Shown here: positions 11,014 to 20,931 of the stretch, in pieces
Numbering within the stretch: the stretch's first letter is position 1
How the letters are laid out: each line of letters begins with the position of its first letter
Origin: Chaetoderma sp. LZ-2023a
Taxonomy: Eukaryota; Mollusca; Caudofoveata; Chaetodermatida; Chaetodermatidae
Assembly: GCA_034401795.1 (NCBI GenBank)
Contig: CM067374.1
Coordinates: forward strand, 134,880,135 to 134,944,134
Length of the DNA: 64,000 nt
Direction: 5' to 3'
Position numbers and translations under genes: made by a program
Notes under the pieces: generated by a model
Database searches by the model: none
Told to the model about the DNA's origin: nothing
Seen by the model: only the letters and a program-made list of their open reading frames with translations

Positions 11014-11018
<5 letters not shown>
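10485..11018 (+). CDS. Left-arm Cys/His protein of the Polinton relic, open
   Basis: An uninterrupted 177-codon frame starts at ATG 10485; the frame is open upstream to a GTG at 10461. An acidic N-terminus is followed by a helical stretch and a compact Cys/His cluster, DCYHCQHDRPSPREHQC (about residues 104-120). A similar C-x2-C…HPS…H-x-C signature is one I remember in uncharacterised proteins of invertebrate Polinton/adintovirus-like elements, where it may bind zinc or nucleic acid; function unknown. It is the only left-arm gene without a lesion. The stop abuts a (TA)n array. Confidence is high that this is coding sequence, low for any role. Confidence 0.6.

Positions 11019-11083
<65 letters not shown>
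11017..11083. repeat. (TA)n microsatellite
   Basis: An uninterrupted TA array starts at the stop codon of the Cys/His gene. A shorter TATA run lies at 11133-11145. Confidence 0.98.
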
Positions 11084-11086
<3 letters not shown>

Positions 11087-11303
11087 TTTATCATTCAAAT
11101 CTCACTCGTATTACAGCCATTAAAAATGCTATATATATATATATAAGGCTCGAGCTAAAACAGCATTTCTCTATTCACTAATGGTCCAACCTTTCCCAAT
11201 CCCCAACCCCTCCCCACCCCCACACCAGATCATACCCTCACAAACTCCGCCTCTCAGAATTATAATTTTAACATAGGTGCCCTAGAGTTATGTAGATGCC
11301 TGA

Positions 11304-11304
11304 T

Positions 11305-11389
<85 letters not shown>

Positions 11390-11403
11390 TGGTAGTAGTA
11401 CTG

Positions 11404-11473
<70 letters not shown>
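11304..11473. repeat. (TAG)n trinucleotide array
   Basis: About 55 TAG/GTA units with three short interruptions. The poly-Val and poly-Tyr frames are artefacts. Confidence 0.98.
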
Positions 11474-12014
11474 GCTAATGAACAGCTAATCCAAACACAA
11501 TGCCTCTCACTCAGCCCCACCCCAGCATACCAGTCTTATGAATAGCTATCAGCAAATATATCTCTGACAAGCAGTTCACTCAACCATTTAATCATGTATG
11601 CCTGCCATTAGCTTGAGGCGTCAGCATCTAACTGTAGGAGAACTACATCGAAATTCTAATTCTGAAAAAAAAGAATGTGAAAAACAGACTTTGAAATGTA
11701 TTTTAACACAAATATGGTAAAAGCAAGCTTAAACCATATTGTTTTAAAACATCTGCAGAAGTATATCGGATTTAAAAAAACAGACAAAGCAAAATTTAGG
11801 TGAACAGCGTTTTTATTGCAACATTCCTCGTTGAGGCGCTATAAGCCTATACTGTAATAATTTATGGTAAGCTTTGGATGATTCAATCATTTTTTGTTAA
11901 ATCTAGTAATGACGTTATAGTTGAAATCATCGGCAGTCCATGAATCCTATGATACAGTAAATATATGCAGAACTCTCCTCAAAGTGTCGATAATAGAGGC
12001 TGCACAGTAACGCC

Positions 12015-12016
<2 letters not shown>
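11474..12016. other. Unassigned stretch where a major capsid gene would be expected
   Basis: In Polintons the major capsid gene usually lies close to the minor capsid gene. Translating both strands here by eye gave only short, stop-rich pieces and no double-jelly-roll signature. The gene was probably lost or replaced by repeat DNA. Confidence 0.4.

Positions 12017-12096
<80 letters not shown>
12017..12096. repeat. (TA)n microsatellite
   Basis: About 40 uninterrupted TA units. Confidence 0.98.
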
Positions 12097-12101
<5 letters not shown>

Positions 12102-12287
12102 GTATACAGGTTGCACAATGGTCCCATTTTGACCATTACTTCAGTCCATGGGTGCGCCTGAATGAGTCAAAATATTCAGATTTTCTGGTTAATTTTTTTG
12201 TTAGTAAAATTTCTTTCCATATAATTATACAGATGTATACAGCTGGTATAAGTTTGATGAGCGCACCTGTGTGGATGTGTGCATGGG

Positions 12288-12299
12288 TCTGTGTGTGTG

Positions 12300-12331
<32 letters not shown>

Positions 12332-12397
12332 TGTGTGTGCGCACGCGCATGCATGCATGTGTGCATGGGTGCATGCGTGCATGCATGCGTGCATGCT
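12288..12397. repeat. Compound (GT)n/(GCGT)n/(GCAT)n array
   Basis: A GT run grades into tgcg and gcat tetramers. It truncates the minus-strand pVI-like gene next to it. Confidence 0.95.
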
Positions 12398-12549
12398 AAG
12401 ACATCTTCAGCCACTTCTAAACCTGCTGACAGGGTGCACTTACGCAAGGTTTTTTCTATGCTTTTAGCTGATGGCATGGCTGCTTTGAACAGCGAACCTA
12501 TAATATTTCCTAACCCGTGACCATTTTGACTCTGAATACTGGTCAACAT
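12398..12549 (-). pseudogene. pVI/pX-like small virion protein fragment of the Polinton relic
   Basis: From an ATG at 12549 on the minus strand the frame gives a Gly-rich amphipathic start, GHGLGNIIGSLFKAAMPSA, then a Lys/Ala/Gly helix, before running into the GT/GCAT microsatellite. Short proteins with a 'G.G.G..F..LF+...P' start sit beside the capsid genes of Polintons and adintoviruses and are compared with adenovirus pVI/pX core or membrane-lytic proteins. The fragment lies 144 bp beyond the minor capsid stop on the same strand, which supports the call. The C-terminus is lost in the repeat. Confidence 0.45.
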
Positions 12550-12692
12550 TCATTGGCTTGATTAGCATAATAAGCTCTAAATGTGGCTGACTCCGGTTTA
12601 CCCGTATACGCAATTTGTTTTACTTTGTTTTTTGTGCGTGTGTTTTTTTACAGTCAAAATGTTAAATACAACTAGTGATTATGTGTCAATTC

Positions 12693-13518
12693 TTAGACCT
12701 TAGGTCTAAAGTGTAAACAAAATCCGCTTGGTGATGCAACGTCTTCAAATGGTATGTTCTCTTCAGTCGTATCGCTTATAACCAGGCCTATCGTGTTGAT
12801 GTAATTCTTAGATACGGTTATATATTGAATGTCAGGAAATGTCTATTGACAAATATCTCCACCGCCATGGCTGCTATATAATGGCATAACTCTTAACAGC
12901 GGCGCTGTAGTGTCTCTGACTACATTATGGCGTATGATATCGCAATATACGTAAGCCGTAGTTAATGTAATCTTGTTACTTTTATGTGTTGATAGAACTC
13001 CGCCCAAGGGGGGTTGGGCCGTTAATGATATGCTCGGTATAGCCAAAAAATGTACCTATGTAGTCATCAAATTCAATCGCGAACATTCACTTAACGTTTA
13101 ATATTACGAGGTTGATTCGATCCATGAAATAGTTTAATCTAATGGCATTTTTATAACGTTTGTGGCTATTAACCTGCTTATTTATAAAACTCTATTAGAA
13201 TCTTAACAGTATAGAAACCTTTAGGTATTTCTACATGTTGGATGTAAAGAGATAAGTTCTTCGGCCACGTTCAGCGAGCTTTTTTGTCTTCTTCTGCTTC
13301 TGTGTAGGTTGAACCTTAGGCAACAAGGATTGATAAGAATGTAGCAGGATCGTCGAAGGCTTCGCTAATGTTAACCAACTCCTCGGATACAATATGGATG
13401 ATAAACCGACTTCCCATTACCCAGAGAATCTTAAAGGCGTTTTGAATTCTGAAATCTTATTATCCAGATAGTAATCCATGCTACTGTTACTCGGTAGCGT
13501 AATATAAAACTGCTCCAT
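12693..13518 (-). pseudogene. Penton-like minor capsid protein of the Polinton relic
   Basis: The minus-strand ATG at 13516-13518 opens with MEQFYITLPSNSSMDYY, then WEVGLSSILYPRSW after one stop. This start and the 'WEVGL.EI.YP' block are hallmarks of the single-jelly-roll minor capsid (penton) protein of Polintons and adintoviruses. Further conserved pieces follow in shifting frames: LTTAYVYCDIIRHNVV and APLLRV near 12890-12970, and a 'GFCLHFR' end near 12710. About 275 codons fit the family, with at least four frame changes and several stops. The protein would form pentameric vertices of an icosahedral particle. It is not functional here. Confidence 0.8.
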
Positions 13519-13535
13519 GTTTCTAGCTATTCTTT

Positions 13536-13775
13536 CTAAACTGGTAACAGTGCTGACCTCTCAACTGTGGGCGTTTTTATACTTGGTGCAGGTAATATAT
13601 ATTCCAAACACCCAGACACTAAAGCTATCCAAACCCCTTTATCGCTATTTTGAAGGCTCAGATTTATTAAACACGTCAATATTATAATATAAATAATTAT
13701 AGCCTGAGGGAGATATCTAATCTCGTCTCTTGGTATTTTTCCACCACAAAATGACCAACAATAATCATTATTACG
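13536..13775 (-). pseudogene. Small single-span membrane protein of the Polinton relic
   Basis: The minus-strand frame gives IPRDEIRYLPQAIIIYIIIL, a hydrophobic helix, then WIALVSGCLEYILPAPSI, and ends 18 bp before the minor capsid ATG. A small ORF with a membrane helix and a '.W..L.S..L.YLLP.P' motif, lying just before the minor capsid gene, is one I remember from invertebrate Polinton-like elements; its function is unknown. The frame is open to 13865 but the region before 13775 is repeat-like and probably not original. No lesion is seen within the core. Confidence 0.5.
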
Positions 13776-14026
13776 AATTTCTGCACTGTTTGGACTCACT
13801 TCTATGGTGGGTTGTGGGTGTGTGTGCACATGAGGTGTGGGTGGTGGGTGTAGGAGTGAACCCATAGCGCAGTAATGATTCTAAATACGTTTAAGTTATG
13901 AATAACTTATCAATGAATTAAACAAATAAGGATAACCATGTCATTTGACGTAAACTTCTTGTTTATTATCTTACATACGCCTTTTAATAATTCATTTTAT
14001 TCGATACAGCTGCCTGTTAGCTTCAT

Positions 14027-14222
14027 TTAAATTTTCTGCAACTCTTCAGAACAAAATGTACCGATAAGGAGATTGTGATTATAATCATTGAGCTTATAGG
14101 CACCCTATCTGTGAGGTAGTTTTGAGCTTATTTTGAATATCTCCTCACTCCATGTCGGTCTATAACCCTTGGTAAACATATCTTTTCACTCTGACACTCT
14201 TACCTCATCACCATCAAATCAC
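14027..14222 (-). pseudogene. Integrase C-terminal tail (Polinton type)
   Basis: On the minus strand the pieces FDGDEVRVSE and KDMFTKGYRPTWSEEIFKIS, then YKLNDYN…LIGTFCSEELQK in the next frame, match the C-terminal SH3/chromo-like tail of retrovirus-type integrases carried by Polintons. In such tails a 'FEKGY.PNW.EEIF.I' block is typical. One in-frame stop and one frameshift are present. The catalytic DDE core is absent upstream, where an ATPase fragment is joined instead, so most of the gene is deleted. The integrase would insert the element with a 6-bp target duplication. Confidence 0.65.
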
Positions 14223-14268
14223 CTGACTTTACCGATGCTCTTAGATTCGCTTTTAAGTACATATTACA

Positions 14269-14375
14269 CTAAGCTAACACCGCTGTTTTATCGAATAGCT
14301 GCGCTCTGAATCTAATTATCGTGCTTAACAGGGTGGATTTTCCGGGTTGAGATGGTCTGCTAAGTAAGATATTAG
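14269..14375 (-). pseudogene. Packaging-ATPase P-loop fragment
   Basis: A short minus-strand frame reads SRPSQPGKSTLLSTIIRF, with Q-P-G-K-S-T as a Walker A motif (14326-14358), and stops at 14269. The context and the 'GPS.SGKT…L..R' form fit the FtsK/HerA-type (A32-like) DNA packaging ATPase of Polintons. Only the first 35 codons are visible before sequence joins the integrase tail. An unrelated P-loop cannot be excluded. Confidence 0.4.
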
Positions 14376-14379
14376 CAGG

Positions 14380-14892
14380 ATGATTAAATTGTGTATACAT
14401 TTGGACTTTTTTCTTTCTACTAATCTAGACGACTGCGAGCATGTATATTGTGTTGTACCAACATTTCAAAACTCTTATAATAATAATATTATCGAAATCA
14501 TGGAAGCATATGTTCGGATGTATATGGCTGAGCTCGTCGAACTTTGTGATGGTAATGAGGATGAAATCATGAGCTCGATGTATTCCCAAGTGAAATTGGG
14601 CAGGATATTAGTTATGCTAAGACTGTGCGAAATTCTATTAGAAGCTTATGAAATCAATCTATTCCCTCAGGCATATACTTTGATCCTTAGCTATTTCAAT
14701 TTTTTTAAGATTGGCATAAGCTCGTTAGCGTCTATGTACATCGATATTAGGGAGCTTACTGAGTTACTGAGAGAAGACTCGTCAGTCACATTTGAGGTAA
14801 TTATTAGTATTTTTACCATTATTATGGTTATTAGCATTATTATCATTATTATCATCATCATTATTTTGTCGTTTTTTTACTTATTTAAGTGA
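14380..14892 (+). CDS. Hypothetical protein, C-terminus made of an ATT microsatellite
   Basis: An open 170-codon frame starts at ATG 14380. Residues 1-140 have normal composition with several helical stretches (EIMEAYVRMYMAELVELCD; LGRILVMLRLCEILLEAYE), while the last 30 residues are Ile-rich because the DNA is an (ATT)n-like run. No family recognised. It lies head-to-head with the ATPase fragment and 0.2 kb before the transposon at 15097, so it may be a Polinton accessory gene. A chance frame is also possible. Confidence 0.35.
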   Translation: MIKLCIHLDFFLSTNLDDCEHVYCVVPTFQNSYNNNIIEIMEAYVRMYMAELVELCDGNEDEIMSSMYSQVKLGRILVMLRLCEILLEAYEINLFPQAYTLILSYFNFFKIGISSLASMYIDIRELTELLREDSSVTFEVIISIFTIIMVISIIIIIIIIIILSFFYLFK

Positions 14893-15096
14893 GACTTGAG
14901 CTGTATTACTTAAGTAAGTAAGAAGCCAACAAAATAATAATAACATTAATGGTCGACATGTATCAGCATTGTTACCTAATGACTGCGTAATGCTGTGCAT
15001 TAATATACCATATACAGGGTAAGTTACAAAGCTGCATGATCGTAATTACTAGGAGATTAGATAGACATAATGATAACAATGCTCCACCACTTTTAG

Positions 15097-15233
15097 TCCA
15101 GTCAATCTACGCTTAAATAAGGTTAACCTAGAACAAATTGCAACAGAAGCTTTTTTGGTTTTATTTGATACTACTGGTCTTCAAGTACCACAAAATAAAA
15201 AATTCTTAAAAATCCCACTCCGGGAAAGGTCCT
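15097..15233. repeat. Left terminal inverted repeat of the TIR transposon
   Basis: Matches the inverse complement of 18316-18442. The conserved core is 15127-15165 (cctagaac…ggttttat), with a second shared block caaaataaaaaattc…aaaa at 15191-15212. Confidence 0.9.
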
Positions 15234-15657
15234 AATTAATGTGATTGAAAATGGCTGCCACATTTTTGTTGCAAGCTAAGGATTACATTTCCTATTAATT
15301 TTAGACGCATATAATGCATTTCTAAAAGGTAAGAAATGGTAGAATGTGATGCTAAGTGATTGAATCTACTAGTAAAAGTGTTGTGCAATCTCATTGCTAG
15401 TGTATTTACGTCACCAGCCCTTAATGGTGACGTCACATGTAGACAGGAGGCATTGAAGTATTTATACATTACGCTAGAAGCATCCATTTGTAGGAAGTCT
15501 ATGGCTAAATTGTAGCTAACGGCGGAATTTATGCGCAGAATGTCTCATATGTGCTCTTTATTGTCAGCAGGTCCTTTATAACGAGCAGAGGGACATTTAA
15601 CACTTTCTGACTATTATTTTCCGTGAATGTACGTTCCGGGCGGAACTTTTTATAAAC

Positions 15658-17958
15658 TTGTTTTCCGTATTCATTTCTGTTTTCTCCACACATTTTGATG
15701 TTGTTATCAAATATGACTCTAGAATTGAATCAGTGATATCCGATGATGTGTTTGAGCGGATAAATGAGAAGTTAGAATCAGAGAAGTCAATGATTGTAAG
15801 TAGTCCAACAGGACGTTTATGGGTGCAGTACATGCATATGGTAGACCTGCTAAAGATTTTTCTCAGAGCTCAGAGGACGGGTGACTTTAAGTTGTACTTG
15901 AAGTCACTGTCAGATATGCCGCCCTTCTTTGCTGCTGCCGGGCATTGCCATTACACAAAATCGGTATATTTGCATCTGCAGGACATGGTAAAACTAGAGA
16001 GTACAAGGCCAGACATTTATCAGAAGTTCATGACCGGACTATTTGTAGTGCGAAGATCTGATAGGTACTGGGCTGGTCTTGCTAGTGACCTTGTCATAGA
16101 ACAGTCATTGATGCGGACCATCAAGACCACTGGGGGCCTCACTCGTGGGCGGGGGATGGATGAATTACAAAGGACACGTTGGCTTTTAGCACACCCTGTG
16201 TGTGCAGAAATCAACGCGGCCATGCAGGAGCTAACAGAAGCAGAATACCAAGTCTCGGAGCAACATAAAGACATGTCTGAAGCCAGGAAAGTTCTGGATC
16301 ACACAGATTGTTTGACTATTTAAAAATATTTTCAGGATTACTGTCCATTTATGTCAAATGATGAATTATATAATACTGCCACTGGAATTACAGCTGATCC
16401 CACTTGTAATCAACACAAGGCATTGGAAGTTGGAAATGCCATAATACAGAAAATGGAAGGCCACGATGCATTCGAGTTTTCATTCAGAAAAAAAGATCAA
16501 GTGGTATGTATGGGAGGACATGTCGTATCGAGTGATGGTGATAAGCTTTCTCTTGACCCACAGCTCCTTTTTCAGCGCCTTTTAATTGTAGCAAATAATA
16601 GTGAATGCAATCTAGACTCTGCTTTAATGCACGAGCTGTCTACATATCCACCATCTCTATTTGACAAACATGGACATCTCCGAGAAGCGAATAAGCCGCA
16701 GCTAGCAGAGGCATTGAATTCTGCAACCTCTACTACGAGCAGCACCAAATGCCAAGAAATAACACCAAAATACACTGTTTTTGATGGCGGATCATTAATC
16801 CACCGATTTCTTTGGAAGAAAGGTAGCAGCTTCAATGACATTGCCGCGATGTACGTGGAGTATGTAAAAACATTCAACCACCCAACTGTTGTGTTTGATG
16901 GATATATTTCAGGACCATCGATTAAGGATATGACTCATCTAAGACGGACAAAAGGTGCAGTGGGGCCAAAAGTTATTTTCTCAAGTAACATGACACTCAA
17001 GTCAAAGAAGGATCATTTCCTGGCAAATTCAGCCAATAAACAAAACTTCATTGATATGTTGTCCAAAAAACTCCAAGAAAATAATGTTAAAACTTTGAAT
17101 GCTGTCGATGATGCAGATGTTCTGATTGCATTGACGGGGGTTGAGTGTGCCAAATCAGGCATAACTCACGTTATTGGGGAAGACACAGACATATTAGTGT
17201 TGTTGTGCCATTTCGCTGATCCTGGTCTCCACAAACTTATCTACAGATCGGATAAGCCAGGGAAGCCAGACAGGGTTGGAAAATGCATCGTTTGGGACAT
17301 CAATTTTCTGCGAGCTGAAATTGGCGATGATGTTGCTCGATACCTACCTTTAATTCATGCAATAGGTGGATGTGACACAACATCACGTGTATTTGGCATA
17401 GGCAAAGTGTTCCTCTTAGAAAGATGCAGTCCAATTCTTCATTCATGAATCATGCAAAGGAATTTTGCCACACATCTACTAAGGTCGGAATTCAGGTGTC
17501 TGGTGAAAAGCTATTGGTATGTATGTATGGTGGTAGTGAAACTGATACATTGGACGCATTGAGAAAAAGTGGTTAAGAGTATTTCATCTCTGCAGATTCA
17601 AAATCTGCCACCAACGTCTGATGCAGCCAAGTATCATAGTTTTCGCGTTTACTTCCAAGTAAAGTTATGGACGAAGGAGCAAGAGATCTTAAAGCCAGAG
17701 GATTTCGGATGGCAGATTCACCAGGGGAAATTTATTCCAAGAACAATGGATAAGCTACCAGCTCCTGATTGCATTCTGAAAGTTATTCGATGCCAGTGCC
17801 GAGGAGAATGTGCGACATTGCGATGCAGCTGCAGAAAGCATAGCCTACATTGTACATATGCATGTGGTGAATGCAAGGGTACCAACTGCAGCAACATTCC
17901 AAGTTGTCAAGCTGTAGATCTTGCAGAATTTGACGACATAGACGTTGGTCTTGTGTAA
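15658..17958 (+). pseudogene. Transposon gene with XPG/FEN-like nuclease domain and CXC-type zinc tail
   Basis: One frame is open from 15658 to 17448 apart from a TAA at 16321-16323. A region displaced by paired indels follows (17449-17568), then the original frame resumes to 17958. The N-terminal third contains the block LTRGRGMDELQRTRW shared by many invertebrate transposon proteins. The middle holds the acidic nuclease motifs DADVLIAL (about 17107), GEDTDILVL (about 17176) and GGCDTTSRVFGIGK (about 17366), resembling the catalytic Asp cluster and helix-hairpin of XPG/FEN nucleases. The C-terminus has a Cys cluster (17791-17900) like tesmin/TSO1 CXC repeats. The start and the true transposase part are not certain; three lesions make it inactive. 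Confidence 0.7.
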
Positions 17959-18315
17959 AGATAATATGAGTATGTTGGACCTTGCCGTCCATTGAGAAAA
18001 TGACGGATGTAACTGTTTGTATATAATAAACCATTACTAAATTCATCATACTGATTCAACAAATCATAAAACTTGGATTAAATTTACTTGAATATTGGAA
18101 GATTGATAATTGACGTCATGATGACGTCATCAAGAGACGTAGTAACGGATCTACTGTTAGCGGGATGTCATATAGCGATCATATCACGAAATAACAGTTC
18201 TTTGCTATCACTTTTATTTATGTAGTTAAGACATTTTATGGGTCTCCAGTCAAAGATACGTAAGATATTCAGCTTAATAATTGGTTTTAAGTGGTCCTAT
18301 TAAATTCTGTGAAAT

Positions 18316-18442
18316 AGTCCTTTACCGGGATAGAATTTTTAGGAATTTTTTATTTTCTGGTAGGTGAGGACCAGTAGCTTTACATAAAACCAAAAAAGCT
18401 TCTGTTGCAATTTGTTCTAGGTATATCCCTATATTAACTGGA
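18316..18442. repeat. Right terminal inverted repeat of the TIR transposon
   Basis: Inverse complement of the left end. The outermost bases ACTGGA at 18437-18442 pair with TCCAGT at 15097. Confidence 0.9.
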
Positions 18443-19150
18443 TTATTTAGCCTCGGGAAGCGAACAATAACCGTAAGCTAGCCACCATTAAAATTGCTCT
18501 AACGATTTGGTCATATGGCATACGTCACCTATTATATGTAACTCTATTTCAAATTCCCAAAATTCACAAATTAAAAAATATATATATATATAGGTCTGGA
18601 ACGCCTGCTTGATGACCAAAATTCGCGAATTTAAATTATATTTTAATTTATAAGGTATGAAGCGGGTCGAGTTTTGTCGAGTATTGTTGCGCTAGCCAAA
18701 CTGAAAAAAACAAACAAATATTAAAAACAAAAAAAAAAATCAAAATTAAGTTGAATACTTCGAGTTACGTTGGTACGGCAATTAATATGTAAAGGTGGCC
18801 AGGTTTTTTTTTTTGGGTGGTGGGAGGGTGTTAAAATTTGTCATGGGAGCTTTGGCGTGGGGTGTCCGAGACTACAGCATGGGCTCCTGAAGCTCTATCG
18901 AGTTAGCGACTTACTCGCCATAGTTTTGAAATAAACTATAGGTTGAACTTTTACGCGTTAATAGCTGAATGTGGCTTATTATACCGTTTAGATCTCCACA
19001 TAATGTTAATTTAAGTTAAAATTTAGACCTTTTTTAAAAATTGCAATGCGATCGCTGCAAAAAGCTAGTCGTCTCCCTTGACAGAATGCGCTATATCGTG
19101 TGCGCAGAACGATGTAGTTACCTCCCTTGACCTAATATTTTTTTTACATA
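18443..19150. other. Unassigned AT-rich sequence between transposon and polymerase block
   Basis: No gene seen. It contains a short TA run (about 18577-18592) and A-runs. It is probably decayed Polinton sequence, but nothing in it proves that. Confidence 0.35.
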
Positions 19151-19186
19151 ATATTATTTCAGCCATTTGTCATTTGTTTTAATCTA

Positions 19187-19468
19187 CAGAGGATTCTTGA
19201 GAGCTGGCATAAGCATTCAGCAGACAAATTGGGTACCGATGACGTGCAGATGTCAGGCAGCTGTAAGAGGCATCTGAGATACGAGAATGACAATGATGAC
19301 GAAGAACTCGAACCTGATACGTCGGACGCGAAGCATGCGGACAATTATTTTGACGTCGACGACCTCGTGGATGGCGAGACGGTAGCGCTCGAGAGTATTC
19401 AGCACCACGGAGTGATAGAGCACCCTCTTGACTATTCTGGAGGATGTGTTGGATTCAGTGAACCATAA
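19187..19468 (+). pseudogene. Acidic hypothetical fragment upstream of PolB
   Basis: An open frame with a strongly acidic middle (ENDNDDEELEPDTSD, then FDVDDLVDGE) ends at TAA 19466-19468. The preceding ttttaatctacag looks like a splice acceptor, but no partner donor was identified. It may be part of an N-terminal region or gene of the Polinton element. No family recognised. Confidence 0.25.
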
Positions 19469-19742
19469 CGAGAACAATTCCTCAAGTGTTGGCCAAGCGT
19501 TAACCGTCGAATGAGAGTTTATGGCACCTCCATTAACCCTACTGGAGAGTATATTAAACAATAATGACATTCGTCCAGATCATCTTCCAGGCTGGTGCTG
19601 CAAGCATTACCTAACCTGCGAGAAACCATATGAATGGAGATGACCTCAGCCGATAACTCGGAGTACTACGACCATGTAGGAATGTGTACAAGTCAATCTG
19701 GATGTAAGTGAGTATAGACTTTTGATTTTGTTCAGTCTGGGT

Positions 19743-20035
19743 CCGGGTCTTGTTGAGTGGGTGGGTGGTTCGGGTGGGTGGGTCAGGTGGGTGTGGACGT
19801 TGAGCTGGGTTGCCAAATGTCCAATGGTTAGGGGGTTGGGTGGGTGGATGGGGGTTGGGTGTGGGGTATTGCCGATTGTTGCTGGTGTTGGGGTGGTGGC
19901 GGGGGAATGGCATAGGGTGGGGGATGGAGGGGGTGGGGTGGAGGGGTGCTGCAGGTGTAGGGCTTTGGGTAGGGGTGGGGAGTGGGGTGGGGGTGGTGTT
20001 GATGGGGTTTGTGGGTGGAGAGACATCAGGGTTGT
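19743..20035 (+). repeat. G/T-rich (GGGTGG)-like minisatellite
   Basis: Irregular gggtggg, ggggtgg and gttggg units with many runs of three or more G, able in principle to form G-quadruplexes. The Gly/Trp/Val-rich frames through it are compositional. Confidence 0.85.
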
Positions 20036-20114
20036 CGGGTTGGCTCGTGAAAAAAAAACTTGTTTAGTAATATAAAATCTGTTTTATCCTTTCCTGTTTT
20101 GCAGTATCGAGAAC

Positions 20115-20462
20115 TTGCTGTCAATTTATGTGATCAGCGATGGCGAATGGAGCAACATTGGCTCTGTCATCGCCACTGCCGCTGCCGACGCTATGACGAC
20201 GACAACATCGATTCGGACTTCAGGGGAATCGAACGATGGAGCCGTTTTAGCTGTCTCGAGGATTAATGAGTCTATGCGGGGTCCAGAGCCTTCGAAGTTA
20301 AACGATGACGTAGCGAAGGATTCGAAACTGATTTTAATAGTAAAACATCTGTGGAAATCTTGGGAGATATTTTTAATTTTCATAGCTTTGAAGAGCAAAA
20401 TATCTCCAAAAATCTTCACACCTGTTCTAATTCTGAAGACGATGCATTGCAACGGAATATAG
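20115..20462 (+). pseudogene. Hypothetical open fragment before PolB
   Basis: A 115-codon frame with Ser/Thr/Ala-rich composition lies between the G-rich repeat and the polymerase. No domain recognised. The strand matches PolB, but coding status is uncertain. Confidence 0.2.
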
Positions 20463-20931
20463 ATATTTTAATGCACGGTCCAAGCGAGACTGAACTCTTA
20501 ACCACGGTTCACAATTAACAACCTGTAACTTCCCCCATTACACCACCGCTACCCCCCATCAACCACTAAATTCCCTGCCAAACTATAAATGCTCAAATAC
20601 TTCTTCAGATTTTGGAGACCATTTGAGTCACTGATCTCAAACAATGCTAACGCTACATACTCCCATCAACCCTAGTTAACTAAAAAACGCCCCACCCCAC
20701 CGTTACCAACCCACCCCGGCAGCTACCAACCCCCACCCTCCCCCTATAGCAACTCTGTTAACGCTCACAAAACACCCATTAAGAAAACTAATACAAATAA
20801 TTACAAGAATTGCAAAAGTAAATCTGCTCAAACTTGCAGAGTTAATTTATTTGAAAATAAAAATGATACGGCTATGGAACCTAATATGATGAGGGGAGGG
20901 GTTAACGCTGTAGAGGGAGGAAATTCTGGCT

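Larger units (their letters stand above)
15097..18442 (+). mobile_element. 3.35-kb TIR DNA transposon, Academ-like, nested in the Polinton relic
   Basis: The ends are long imperfect inverted repeats (15097-15233 and 18316-18442), sharing a perfect 29-bp or longer core that begins cctagaac and continues through caacagaagctttttt. Both termini start TCCAGT/ACTGGA. Flanks are ttag and ttat, possibly a 4-bp site. Inside is one gene with an XPG/FEN-like nuclease fold signature and a Cys-rich tail. An XPG-type nuclease plus short target duplications is reported for Academ transposons, hence the tentative assignment. Confidence 0.7.

Noticed and set aside
15097..18442. XPG-like nuclease gene as part of the Polinton
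   Set aside because: It is enclosed by its own long inverted repeats, so it is a separate transposon.
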